Counted from the stretch's first letter, positions 12,156-23,965 are shown. The stretch: DNA of 64,000 nucleotides from Tetracentron sinense (GCA_015143295.1 CM026559.1:17622826-17686825); one strand, 5' to 3'. Notes: generated from the sequence alone by a model not told the origin. Translations and numbers: made by a program.

Positions 12156-12846
12156 TCCCACGCACACACTTAAATTCTCACTTGCTTTATACATACACAT
12201 ATGACAAAACTCGATCATATAATACACGTGCACTTAATCAATTGTGAGTAGCATGGTAGACAAAAGAAACACTTTACATATATCCCATATTTCACATTTT
12301 TATCCATAGCAATAGCCCATATACACATAGTTCACATAATTCCATTTCATTGAAACATATAGTTTTCCTCACGGATTTTCCTCAAAAATTATGTATTTTA
12401 CCATGCTTTTCATCTTTGAATGATAATATACCATTTTCATTCTTCATTCTAAGGCACAGAAGCGTCACAATATAGTTCACATCACAAATCCCACTTTTAC
12501 CTTGATTTACAATATGGTTTATGACAAATTATGTAGTGAAGTGTAGTTACCTTAAGGGATAAAATCTCTTTGATCCAAGGCTTGAAAAAGCTTGAGGAAG
12601 CTTATAAAAGAGAAATCCAAGCTTGAGGATGGAGATCCAAGCTCCAATGGCTCATGGTAGCGAGATCCAAGCTTGTGGAAGATCCCCAAACATTGATTAG
12701 GCTCCACTTGATCTTCAATCCAAAACCCCTCTTTTGGAGCCCTAGATTTCCTCCCCTTTTTCTCCCAAATCCCTTCTAGGTCTTCCTCTTCTTCTAAGAA
12801 CTCCCTTTAGGTTTAGGGTAAACCAAAAACCCCCAAAAAGATCTCC

Positions 12847-12856
12847 TATTTATAGG
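12847..12856 (+). promoter_or_regulatory. Putative LTR TATA box
   Basis: TATTTATAGG followed by CCAAGGGG. The same TATTTATAG string precedes the palindrome arrays of the LTRs at 17111 and 62521. Inferred core promoter of the LTR; no transcript evidence. Confidence 0.5.
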
Positions 12857-12899
12857 CCAAGGGGTGAAAACCCAAAAAAAATCGCACCAAAAAATTTGG

Positions 12900-13080
12900 A
12901 TTCGCGTGCCTACGATCATTCGTAGGCCTCTACAATCGTTCGTAGGTTTCTACGATCGATCGTAGCTTCTCCAGTGATTTTATAGCAATTATTTGGCTTT
13001 ACCATTGATCATAGCAACTCTATGATCGTTCATAGCGCTGTTACGATCGTTCGTAGGTCTCATACGAACGATCGCAACTT
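12900..13080 (+). repeat. Palindrome array, core TACGATCGTTCGTA
   Basis: Six or so copies of near-palindromes such as CTACGATCATTCGTAGG, CTACAATCGTTCGTAGG, CTACGATCGATCGTAG and TTACGATCGTTCGTAGG, starting about 50 bp after the TATA-like box and ending just before a CGGCCATAACTTTTGACTCC block. Confidence 0.88.
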
Positions 13081-14068
13081 TTGCAGAAAATTTCTAGATT
13101 TTGGGATTTTCGTATTTCGGCCATAACTTTTGACTCCCTTATCAGATTTTGATGATTCAATTTGTGTTGGACTTTTCTTTTGAAGATGAACAATTTTGGT
13201 GTTTTATAAAAATCCTAATTTTGAGTTTTTATTTACCAAAAATGGCTCTAAAGCCAACTAATATGCAAATGGGTTTCATCAACCCATTTTTGCAGCAAAT
13301 TCGATTTCGGAAATTAGACGTTTGACTTAACCCTAACTCAATATCTAGAAAATTGATGAAAAGGAACCTAAAAGAAGGTTCCAATACATTTCCAAAAATT
13401 CAAGAATCGCTGTATTCCGATCAGCGGTGAGAGAACTAGAGCTTTTCAAAGTTGAGGGGTGATGTTAAGACATTCCCATTCTTGACACTTAAAGCATGTT
13501 ACACTCTTGTTTTTTCATCCCAAACATCCAATAAATACACTTATACTAATTTAAACTATTATTATCATGCCTCATAAATCAAGTTACCAAAATGACCATC
13601 GGCCTTTACGAGACTTGTGCCCATGGCACTATTCTCAACATTGTGAAATGGGTTCCCGGGGTTCTACATTCACACTTAGGGTATTTTATACCCTAGATAC
13701 TTGAGTATTATTATACTCTTGTTTTGAGATTCAACATACACATAAAAATCCTCACTTCACTTTTTCCACTATCAAGAACACATGGTAGGCCGTAGGCCTT
13801 TACATGCATCGCACACTAACACTATTCACTTACAACCCCTTGAGCACTTAGGGTATTTTATATACCCTTGCTTCTACACATAGAGGGTATATTTTTACTC
13901 TCTTTCTGAGATTCAACACCCGCACCTTAACCCTCACTTAACTCACCATACTACCAAGAACAAAATGAACTATGGTACCAAGAACAAAATGTAAAGGCCT
14001 TAAGCCTTTACACTCACCACACAAGGGCACTATTCATGGTCTAGTGAACTCGGTTCCGGGGTTCTACA

Positions 14069-15435
14069 ACTCCCTTCTGTTGATAAAATTTTGAAGGGTG
14101 AGTCCCAACAACTAACTTAGGTTGGGGGATCTCAACAGTCTGTCTTAGGATTGAAGCATACGGCTTTTCCTGTTTAGACTTTGACTGGCATTCGGTTTAA
14201 GCTCGAAACGAGCTTGCTCATTAGTCGACCCCGAAGGGTTAACAAATTTGGAATCCCTTTCCAGAGTTTCAAGTAACATAGGTCTATCTTTTGGGCTGAC
14301 CTGTCGCGAAGCGGCTGAGGCACTTTGCCTTGTGTGCACCCGGTTGGGTGCACCTTTCTTGGTATCCGTAGATAGATATGTCTGCAAATGGGCACTTCTT
14401 TTTTGAGGTGCCCGCGGGCTGGTTGGCATCCTCTAGAATACCCGCGGGCTAACGACTTGCTGTTGTCGGGCAGCCTGGTGTGGGCAGGCTGCCTGTCTTT
14501 GATTTAGACGGGTAGACTGCCTATCCACCCACTGAGTTGATGGGGTGGGTTCTGGTTCTGCAGTGGACTAGGGCACCTTCAACAGAGGCCTGGTCAGGTG
14601 ACCATGACCTTTTTGCAGAGGTCTGGTTAGTTAGTTGGACCTGCTTGGCTGGAGCTGCTGCTACCTCGGCCCAGGTGAAGGACTCCAAATTGGTTCCTTT
14701 TCTGGGAAACCCGGGAGGATCAAATTTTTCCCTCAAAAAGGAAAAAGATTCTTATCTTTCCAGAAAATGGAAGAGATAACTTCCCCTTTCGGATAGGGTG
14801 TCATATGACAATCTCTTATTAAAGAAAGAGAGGGAATCTCTATCTTGGAATTCCCCAAAACTGGCAGAGAGTCTTTTTTATTAAGGATTCCCTGCCACAT
14901 GGCGCTCAGATACTGGCAGCCATCTAAGAAAGGACTGACCTTGGTCAGTCCGTAATTAAAGAGGTGAGACCCATAGTATCACCCAGAGTCTAGGTTAGGT
15001 CCAAGTATATTTGGACTCTAAACCAGGGTCTGACCTTAGTTAGTCCGCGGACCAATATAGGGTGGGACCATGGGTCCAAACCTTGGTCTAGGTTAGGTCT
15101 ATGGCCTTTTATGGTCACGGACTGGGCCAATTATTGACTAGCCCGCGGATAGACTCGTGGCGTCTGTCTGTAAGTTTGAATAAGGGTCTATCCGAGAGGG
15201 CAAACCCTATCCACGTGTTAGTCTCCTAAGGACTGACACAAAGGATGTCTGCGGGCTTTAATGCCCTGCTTCTAGCATTTAATGTTAGGCAGGCTGGCGG
15301 TAAACCATCCCTTGGCTAGCTGGTGCGCGTGCCTTTGGCATGCGGGAAGCCAAACCGCCCATTCAATGGGTGGTGATCCTGTGTAGGCAGGTGCACTATG
15401 CACCTACCTTGCGGGTAGTGAGATTTCACTACCCA
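14069..15435. other. Gypsy-flank or LTR remnant, unassigned
   Basis: No gene found. Continues the minus-strand gypsy debris (open segment 14145-14429, Arg/Ser-rich, unrecognised). It then turns into repetitive sequence with CCGCGGAC/AGTCCGCGG and GGTCTAGGTTAGGTC motifs that may be the LTR or leader of the gypsy element. No clear boundary. Confidence 0.35.
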
Positions 15436-15839
15436 CACTATCACTCCACTCAGTAATAGTCTAGATAGGGCCACACATCTAAATCCCTATCCTCCTGTGG
15501 CTGTAACAGGATAGGCAGCTCTCTTTCTTCCACATATTCCTCTTCAACTCAGGGCTCTGGGTTGCGATTTTCAAATGGACCTGCCGACATGAAATGTACG
15601 GCTGAGCATAGAATACTCAATGTGTACAAGCTACTAGCTAACATTGTTATACAATAAACAATATCATGTGAGCATTAAAGATATAGTTCACAATTTATGC
15701 AATGAGCCGAACATAGAATTCATAATTCAAAACTTAACTTAATCAGCACATAACTTTCAACCTTATCTTAATAGCTTTCGTAGAAAACAAAACATGTCTT
15801 ATGAATTATTATAAATCTTATGAGTCTTGTGAGTTCTTA

Positions 15840-16215
15840 TGAGTTCTTTGAGCTTGTGAGTTCTTATGAGTTCTTTGAGCTTATGAGTTCTTATGAGCCT
15901 TGTGAGCTTAGTAACCGATCTTAGACTTATGATCCATAGAGATATGGTAACCGATCTTAGACTTGATCCTTAGAGTTTGTGAAACGATTAGATATGATCC
16001 TTATGAGCCTTATGAGCCTTACGAGCCACTTGTGAGCCTTATAAACCACTTGTGAGTCTTAAGAGTTTTTATGAGTTCTGATGAGAGTCTTGCGAGACTT
16101 ATGATCCTCAGAGACTTGTGAGCCGATCTTAGACATGATCCTTATGAACATTCGTAACCGATCTTTGACTTATGATCCGTACAAATATGGTAACCGATCT
16201 TAGACTTTGCTAACC
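15840..16215 (+). repeat. Degenerate tandem repeats in LTR fragment
   Basis: Alternating units of TTATGAGTTCTTTGAGC type and GTAACCGATCTTAGACTTATGATCC type, several copies each. Occupies the minisatellite position of the LTR. Confidence 0.75.
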
Positions 16216-17110
16216 CAAAGTTTGGCATTGTCAAATGTTATGAGTTCATTATTCTACCTTCTGAGATTTTCTTTAACCCTCTTCTTATGCATTTTCCAAC
16301 ATTACGCTTATGAGAAACATTGATCATACAAGACTTATAGTACTTGTGGTGCTAGTGGTGCTTGTGGGCATCATATTGGCATGAAAACACTTAGATGAAT
16401 AACATGCATCATTCCATAGATTTGGGAGAACTTAAATAGAACATATAGAGGCATATTAGTAAATTTGATAAATCATGGAAAAACCTTAAATCATGCTTTC
16501 ATAGTCTTAGGTTTAAATTTCATACATGCATCTTATCAAACATATGGCATCCAACATTTCTATAAACCTTTAACTTAGTCAACATTTCATCAAACACCTT
16601 GAGTGCATATTTTATGTGTACATTGCTCTTCCCTATTTTTCCATCATACAACAACCATCACATTCTCCATGGCATTCAATTTCACCTCAAACAATCCATA
16701 CATCTCAACATCTATAACCATTTAAATTAATCCATACATTTTAAGAGACATGATATATTCAAGAAAAGGAACATGCAAGCTCAATCCAACATTCATGCTA
16801 TAAAAACCTAGGTTTTGGATCTAGATTATTATTAAGTTAACTAGAAGGGTGTACCAACCTCTTGAGGATCAATTCCTACTTTGAAGAAAACCCTTGACTA
16901 AGAACCCCCAAGCTTGATGGAGAAGACACACCTTGAGGAGGAAGATCCTTTCTTGAAGAAGATGATTTAAGCTTGATGGGGAAGATTCCAAACCTTGATT
17001 TGAGCTCCCCTCTCTTCAATCCAAAACCCCTCTTTGGAAATCCCTAATCTGTCTTCTCCTTCCCAAGCTCCTTTAGGTTTATGTTAAACCCAAAACCCCC
17101 AGATGGCCTC

Positions 17111-17120
17111 CTATTTATAG
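17111..17120 (+). promoter_or_regulatory. Putative LTR TATA box
   Basis: CTATTTATAG followed by CCCAAGGG, about 50 bp before the palindrome array; same arrangement as 12847. Confidence 0.5.
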
Positions 17121-17159
17121 CCCAAGGGTTGGAAACCCCAATTTCCGTTACTCGGCACC

Positions 17160-17385
17160 CGAGAGCGATCGATCTCACACCAACTGCGATCGATCGTAGC
17201 TTGTAGTGCGATCTATCGCACCTGGAGCTGATCTATTGCACATGAACCCGAATTTTTTTGTAAATTTTCCACTATATGCGATCGATCGCACACCACCAGT
17301 GATCGATCGCAAGTTCACCCGAATGTTTTCTCAGTTTTTTCTCTGACTGCGATCGATCGCACCTTATCTGCGATCGATCGTAAAT
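17160..17385 (+). repeat. Palindrome array, core GCGATCGATCGC
   Basis: At least six copies of TGCGATCGATCGCA-like palindromes, some decayed (GTGCGATCTATCGCAC, GAGCTGATCTATTGCAC, CAGTGATCGATCGCAAG). Starts about 50 bp after the TATA-like box. Confidence 0.88.
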
Positions 17386-20228
17386 CTCATTTTCTCACCT
17401 ATAGATCCTTTGGAAATGTTTTTACTCTTACTCCTCTCATTTTTAGGGCATTCACTCAGCCACTTGTTGCCCAGATATTAACCCTAGTGGGGGGGTGAGT
17501 AGGGTCTATGCAAATTAAAAACAAATTTTTCCTTTTGAATACGAAATTAAATTGACAATGGGAAAGCAACTTAACAGTTCTAAAATAAATGCAATAGAGA
17601 AAGTAAAGTGGAGAGTTAGAGAGAGCAAATACTCAGTCTTTGTTCACGAGATTTGACAACTTGTCTACGTCCTCGCCTTTCAGCTTCCAGCTTCAAGGAT
17701 TCACACGATTTTTATTTCCAAATCGATTAAACTGGTTCCAGGCGAGTCCTAACCTTTACAATCTCTGTTCACAGGTCGAGATAGAACCTTTCCTTGTAAG
17801 AGCACAACTCACACTTGACTTCTTTGAAGCAGTAGCTTCAATTTGCAAGAATCCAAAGATTCTTGACTTCTCTTTTACAAAGTTTGTTTTCGATTAGCAA
17901 TCCAAAATTTTTCCAAGGTTTAAATAGCTTTAACCATGATTAAAAGCTAACCAGGATTGAGTTAAACCCAGTTAAGGGTCTGAGCAAGTCAAAAGTGGAC
18001 CCAGGTAGTATGGCAGGGCCTAGAATGGCCTCTTACCTGATCTGGGCCCTGTGTAAAGCCCACTTACAGAAAGACCAGGAATGGCGGTAAATGGATTACC
18101 ACCATTTCCAATTCTTTACAGAACTGGAATAGCGGTCATCTATTTACCGCCAATTCCAGGTATTTCTGAAACTGAGTTTGCATGATCAGGGGTAAGGTCA
18201 GGAGTAAACCCATTGGGCTATGGGCCCTCAAGGATGGTTAGGGGATTCCCCTATGTGTCTTGGGCCTATTGTGGGCCCCGGGTTTGGTCAGAGATGGGCC
18301 CACAGTGGCCATCTAAACACTATAACTGAAATCCCAGAATGGCGGTAGAACGTTTACCGTCATTCTGGAAAATTTTCAAATTTTAGATTTTTAATCATGG
18401 TTAAGCTATTAGGGTGAACCTGGAAGGATTAGTGTCGCGACCCAAAACCCACCCTAGGAGTTAAAGTGAACTTTGGACGACTAATCATGGCTTACATGAC
18501 TTGCTTGACAAACCAACCTGCAAAAACCCACAGAGCATATACAATAGAGGATGACAGCGGAAACATAACTATAAAACACAGCGGAAGTCTAACAAACCTC
18601 TAAGTATATACACATGGAAATCCAACTTTATACAAAAAGTAACCAAAAGAAAGTGCGGACAAACCCGCCAAAATACATGGATATAATCTCTCTTCTCACC
18701 ACAGCTAATCCACTCAGAATCTAAAACCACCTAATGGTAACCCTCTACTGGAGGTTCCTCCAAAGGCTCCTCGACGTACTCCTCCTCCACCCATGGACCA
18801 GGAGCACAAACATCAAATGGAGCAGCAGCTCCCTCAGAACCTGCCGACATAAGAAGTACGGCTGAGCATGGAATACTCAGCGGGTACTAAGCACTAACCA
18901 ACAGTCATAGCATACGGGTAGCATACATAAAGCAGGAAACAATTCATATCATACAAGGAAGTAAAACAATTTATAATCATGCTTGTATTTCGTAGAAAGC
19001 CGATAAAACCTCTTGAAAACATCGTGCACTTGACTTGGCTTGAAATATCTTTTCGTACTTGAAAGCTTGTTGTGTTTGTCTTACTTGATCTTGTCGAGCG
19101 TGTCGTACGTGTCATGTCATGCATGTCATGCGTGCTTGCTTGTGATCATGTAACTTGTGAGATACACTTGTGAGATATCCTTGTGAGATGCGCTTGAGAG
19201 ATGCCTTGAGAGGGAAGGGAGACCCTTCTTTATGCAATGCACTTGCGAGGGAAGGGAGACCCTTCTTCATGATATGCACTTGTGAGTGAGGGGAGACCCC
19301 TCGTGGAATGTTGGTTCTTGTTTTCTTGTGAAAAGCGAGGTAAAACATATCGTAGGATATGTCCCACCTCTAACCATGTTCTTGAAAACCTCGATAAATC
19401 ATGTCATGCATGCCGTGCTCGTGGGAACCATGTACATACTTGCATTTAAATTTAAACATGACAGTTGGGTAATTTCACAACACATATAACATCAATGATT
19501 GAGCAATGTAATATTCATATCATTTAGGGAAAGCAAGAAAACACACTATCATACGCCCTAGCAATATCCATAATTTATTAGGCATGCATTTCCTAAATTA
19601 CAACTCACTTTATTCGCCTTGGCATTTCATCAAACATGGTGTGTTCATTATTCATTATTCATTTAAACCTAAATCATGCTTTTCTAGGTGGGTTATGCTC
19701 ACATCACACTTGTATGTTCATTATTAGTACAATGCCCTTTCCCATTCATTCATCACATCATCCACACGGCATCCATTCGCCCATTCCATCTCCATTCACC
19801 ATTCACAACCATCCATCTCATAGCACATGTGTAAATGAAAGAAAATCAAAAGAAATAAAGGGAAAAGAGGAACTATAACTAGAAGGGTAGTAAGAAGTAC
19901 CGACCTTGATCAAGTGAGGAAGAAATCCCCTTCCAAAAACGACCATGAGTTGCTGCCCTAGCTTGAGGAGATGCTCCTCACGAGCTTGTGCCTTGATCTT
20001 GAAGAAAAACGAGCTTGAGTTGAGTGTGGGTTCGCAAACCCCTTGATTTCTCACCAAAAATGGAAACCCTAGGTTTAGGAATCGCCCTCTCCTCTCTTCT
20101 TATCTCCCAATCTCTCTAAGTGTCGAAATGAAGCCCTAAAGGCTCGGGTTAAACTCTTAAGGTAAGAGTGAACCGACCAAAAGACCATAATACCCTTACT
20201 GACATTTCTGCAAAAACACGAATGCCGA

Positions 20229-20440
20229 ACTCGTTGAGCTGTGAATAGTGCCAAACACGTTGTGCTGTGAACAGTGCTGAACACGTTGTGCTGTGAACAA
20301 TGCCGAACACGTTGTGCTATGAACAGTGCCGAACACGTTGTGCTGTGAACAGTGCCGAACACGTTGTGCTGTGAACAGTGCTGAACACGTTGTGCTGTGA
20401 ACAGTGCCGAACACGTTGTGCTGTGAACAGTGCTGAACAC
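20229..20440 (+). repeat. 26-bp tandem array, about 8 copies
   Basis: Units starting ACACGTTGTGCTGTGAACAG recur at 20255, 20281, 20307, 20333, 20359, 20385, 20411 and 20437 (exact 26-bp period; the last is partial). A diverged unit precedes them. The long open frames across this stretch are by-products: 26 is not a multiple of 3, and the array reads open in several frames on both strands. Confidence 0.95.
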
Positions 20441-20444
20441 GTTG

Positions 20445-20755
20445 TCCGTTGTCTTATGTACAACGTGCCCGTTGTTGCTGTACAATGTACCCGTTGTTGC
20501 TGTACAACGTACCCGTTGTCTGTTGCACAACGGATGCACAACGTATACGTTATCATAGCTAGAGCTACGTTATCGGAGTACGTCCTTAGTGCCTTCCAAG
20601 CTACGTCCTTAGCGTATAACCGAGCTACGTCCTTAGTGCATAACCGAGCTACGTCCTTAGTGTATAACCAAGCTACGTCCTTAGTGTATAACCGAGCTAC
20701 GTCCTTAGTGCATAACTGAGCTACGTCCTTAGTGTATAACCGAGCTACGATTGCA
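20445..20755 (+). repeat. CGTTGT repeats and 24-bp tandem array
   Basis: First, variants of ACAACGTACCCGTTGTTGCTGT (about four). Then, from about 20575, six to seven copies of a 24-bp unit GAGCTACGTCCTTAGTGTAT + AACC. Ends directly before the conserved GTAGGTCCAGACTGTTTTGG tail. Confidence 0.92.
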
Positions 20756-20968
20756 TGTAGGTCCAGACTGTTTTGGCCATATCTTTTGACTCGTTCGTCC
20801 GATTTTGACGATTCAACTTGCGTTGGGTTCATACTTCGAAAAGGAACATTTCTGATGTTTCAAAATTTCCAATTTCCTCCTTATCTATTAATTATACCTC
20901 TTTAAAGGCAAAATGGCAACGAAAGTGTCATGCATTAAATGTGAAAAGTTCCAGGGCTCTACAATTAG

Positions 20969-21700
20969 GGTAGGCTGAGGGGGGTCCTAGGGACCAAGTC
21001 CAGGCCATGGAATGGACTAGGGCTCAACCAAATGAGGCGTATGGCCACTAGAATGGGAAGATCCAGAATGGCGGTATTGTGTTTACCGTCATTCTGGAAG
21101 TTTTCGAGAAACTAAACTATGCCCCCTGGGCTACACCATGCTGCTTCTAAGGGATCCCTCATGGACTGAGGATCCCCCAGAAACTCAAGGGAGGGTCTGA
21201 GAGTTGTGGGGCCATGAGGCCAAGGGTTTTTCCCTTGAGGAAGACCCCTATGCTTACGATGAAGGCAAGGGTATCCCCCTTAACGGGTTCATAGCGACCA
21301 AAAGCCAAACAAAAGTCCCCTGGAATAGGACCAAGGGCTTACATGGTAATCACAGAGAAGAAAAAGGGGTAGGGGAGGCCCTACCCTGCTGCTACACCCT
21401 CAACAGTGGAGATGGTGGTGAACGGTGGTGGTGCGCTGCTTTGCCAGTCCTTCGAGGTCTTTGAAGTCTTCTCCTTGGTAAAGAATGGTGTTGGTACCCA
21501 AGGGGGAGCAAGGCTTCTCTGAAATTTCCCAGAACTTCGGATAGTGGAATTTTCAGCTAGGAAGATGAAGTGGGGGAGCTCGGATTTTATAGGAGGAGGT
21601 TAGGGACACAGGGTTAATAAGGACAGAGGTAGACGAAGGATTTCAGAGGCATCAGAGATGGCCAGAAGGCGTGCCTGTGCACTTGGGAGGGCAGGTGAGT
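20969..21700. other. LTR-like interior, no gene
   Basis: Middle piece of the element 17465-30453. It contains a hairpin at 21063. The open frame 21204-21464 has no recognisable domain and no homologous partner in the window. Confidence 0.5.
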
Positions 21701-21999
21701 TACAAAACATGCAAACAGGGAATGACGGTAATTCTAATACCATCATTCCCCTACAAGGCTAACAAGATAATGGTGGTAGAAGCGGTAATTCTAGTACCGC
21801 CATTCCCCTGCAATGCTAACAAGATAATGGCATTCGAAACTCTACCGCCATTACTGGTTTTTACCCAAATAAAAGTTTGGCCCAGCTTACACGCAGTACG
21901 GACTTGGGGAATCAAATTTTGGGCCCAGCTTGGGCCTAGGCCAGGGTTTAAGCCCTAGGGGCCTTGGCTTGGTTTTTCATGGGCCTTGGGCCCATGCCC

Positions 22000-22312
22000 T
22001 AGGGTTGACTAGGAGGGGACTTAGGGTTTATCCTAGGGTTTAGGGCTTAACTAGGGTTAGACCTAGGGTTTGACTGAAGTTAACCTAGGGTCAAGAAGGG
22101 TTGACCTAGGGTTAGATCTAGAGTTTGCCTAGGGCTAACCTAGAGTTTAACTAGGGTTAAGAAGGGTTGACCTAGGGTTTGACTGGGGTTATCGTAGGGT
22201 TTACTCAGGCTTAACTGGGAGTAACCTAGGGTATAACTAGAGTTAAGAAGAATTGACCTAGGGTTAGACCTAGGGTTTGATTGGGGTTAACCTAGGGTTA
22301 GACCAAGGCTTT
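22000..22312 (+). repeat. Degenerate TAGGGTT-rich repeat, left part
   Basis: Irregular units built from CCTAGGGTTTGACTGGGGTT, AACCTAGGGTTAGACC and AACTAGGGTTAAGAAGGG. Resumes at 30188 after the LTR insertion. Confidence 0.85.
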
Positions 22313-22524
22313 GACTATGTAGCACCCCGGAACTATTTGTGGCTAATGAATAGTGTTTCATGGCCAAATGACTTTCCATGTATTTGGATTTGGCATTTTG
22401 TAAGAAAATGGATGTTAACGACCCATGTGCAGCATGTAAAATGGGGTTTCGTGTCCTAAGAATGATGGAAATGAGGTTGGAAACACTCCTAAGGGTCTGT
22501 AGGTGGAAGAAACAAGAAAATGGG

Positions 22525-22780
22525 GAGTGCGATTGATCGTAAGTAAGGTGCGATCAATCGCATGCAAGTGAAATTGGTTCAGGACCATTGGGTCCATGTG
22601 CGATGGATGGATTTCAGGTGTGATAGATCGCGTCAAGATCTGCGATCAATCGCAGATGTATATGATTTATCGCATACAGTGGAAAAAGTTTCAGAATTGA
22701 GTGCGGTAGATCGTTCCTCAGGTGCGATCAATCGCACTGACCTATGATCGATCGCAGTTGGTGTGCGATTGATCGCACGT
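22525..22780 (-). repeat. Palindrome array, core GCGATCAATCGC
   Basis: About eight copies of TGCGATCAATCGCA or GTGCGATTGATCGCAC types. Several are reduced to ATTTATCGCAT-like half sites. Confidence 0.85.
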
Positions 22781-23689
22781 GTGTGCTGATTCCGAATTTG
22801 AGGGTTTTAAACCTTTGACTTCTAAGTGAAACTCATTTGGGGGTTTTTCTTAGACTTGAAGGAAATGAAAGGAGAGAAAGAAGAGAAGAGAGATTTGGGA
22901 AAATCTCCAAAAAAAGGTTGCATCCAAGATCAAGAGGAGCCAAGATCAAGGTTGATCTTCCCCCAGCAAACAAAGATTCATCCAATTTGAAGGTGGTGTT
23001 CTTCCACCTAGCTTGGGATTTCCAATCAAGGGATTTTTTTGAAGATCAAGCTTTGATCTTCAAGGTTAGTATACCTTCCTAACTAGCTTAGTAATAACCT
23101 AGGTTTCTTTTTGGAAATGATGATTTTGATATTGTGTTTTCCCTCTTCCTTGAGTTACACTACTACTCCTAAAATAAACAAGATAAAGAATGGTTGTGGA
23201 TGTATGAATTGATGAAGGGTGAGGCGATTGGATACCCTGTGCATGTGATGTAAAGTGTGTGATGGAAAACGGTGAAAGGGCATAGTATACATAATAAACA
23301 CACTCTTGATGTTTGATGAAATATAAATGATGCAAATGGAAGAGAAAGACTTAATGAAAGGTTAAACACCAAGTATTCAATGAAATGTTTGTATGAGAAT
23401 TAATATGGTTAATCAAGTCTAGAACATGCATGATTTGTAGAGTTTTCTTAGATTATGATTTTAACCAATTGCTAGCTATATGTTCTTAAATTCTCTTATG
23501 CCTATTAATGAAATTGAAATGTTATATGACATTCTTAAATTGTTCATGTCATCATGGTTGCCACGATTGCCACACACGAGCACACATGCATGCATTAACC
23601 GAGATTTGCTAAGTATATGTATATGAGAAAACAACCATATATGTATATGAGAAATCACAAAGAATAAGACCCTTGATTTACAAAACGAA

Positions 23690-23965
23690 TGATAAAACCG
23701 GACATCGGGCCGGTCAAGGATAAGGTATATCCTCCGGATATGTCATACTTTGCTCACAAGTAAACAAGCATGATAAAGCCGGACATCAGGCCGGTCAAGG
23801 GTAGGGCATATCGCAAGGTATGTCATACTTGGCTCACAAGTAAAAAAGTTGATAAAATCGGACAGAGGGCCAGTCAAGGATGTTAGTATACATTTTTTAT
23901 ATATATATTCGCTGAAGGATACTAACGTATCCAGCTCACAAGTCGCTACAAGGACACTAACATCT
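23690..23965 (-). repeat. About 80-bp repeat, 3-4 copies
   Basis: Units contain GATAAAACCGGACATCGGGC, then CGGTCAAGGATAAGG, and end GGCTCACAAGTAAA. The third copy is altered around an ATATATATAT run. Minisatellite position of this LTR. Confidence 0.8.

Larger units (their letters stand above)
11166..14068 (+). mobile_element. Solo LTR, family II (TGTAACGCCCC)
   Basis: Starts TGTAACGCCCCAAAATCCCC and ends CGGTTCCGGGGTTCTACA, 2903 bp. Flanking 5-mers are TCTCC (11161-11165) and ACTCC (14069-14073), a TSD with one mismatch. Gypsy-type sequence flanks both sides. Near the 3' end, a block starting at the inner GGGTTCTACA (13676) and a similar block ending at 14068 look like an internal partial duplication of about 390 bp. 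Same subfamily as 25609-28831. Confidence 0.82.
15440..17390 (+). mobile_element. LTR fragment, both ends missing
   Basis: Matches the inside of the reverse-oriented LTR 22318-30187 (block TCTAGATAGGGCCACACATC, then CTATCCTCCTGTGGCT, then CCTGCCGACATGAAATGTAC). The TGTCGCGACCC start and the CTCTACA end are both absent. It retains the minisatellite, a TATA-like box and a palindrome array. Confidence 0.7.
18433..20963 (+). mobile_element. Solo LTR, family I, TSD ATTAG
   Basis: Runs TGTCGCGACCC to CAGGGCTCTACA, 2531 bp, with exact TSD ATTAG at 18428-18432 and 20964-20968. Closely similar to 3697-6024 and to the non-nested parts of 24420-29844, except that its palindrome array is replaced by two unrelated tandem arrays. 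Confidence 0.93.
18074..21853 (+). repeat. Seven hairpins, core AATGGCGGTA
   Basis: Imperfect inverted repeats at about 18074-18110, 18124-18160, 18334-18368, 21063-21096, 21718-21750, 21768-21806 and 21826-21853. The clearest two have arm CCAGAATGGCGGTA, a 5-6 nt loop, and TTACCGTCATTCTGG. The one mismatch in the arms would be a G-U pair in RNA. The series is interrupted by the LTR 18433-20963. Confidence 0.82.

Noticed and set aside
17640-17897. 85-aa + strand frame
   Set aside because: No domain, lies in the LTR-like element 17465-30453, and no second copy keeps the frame.
20075-20832. Long overlapping frames of 154 and 171 aa, minus strand
   Set aside because: They are translations of the 26-bp and 24-bp tandem arrays in an LTR, open in several frames on both strands.
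22000-22312. Telomere-like TAGGGTT repeats
   Set aside because: The spacing is irregular (about 12-35 bp units with GACTGG and AGAAGGG), not (TTTAGGG)n; part of an LTR-like element.
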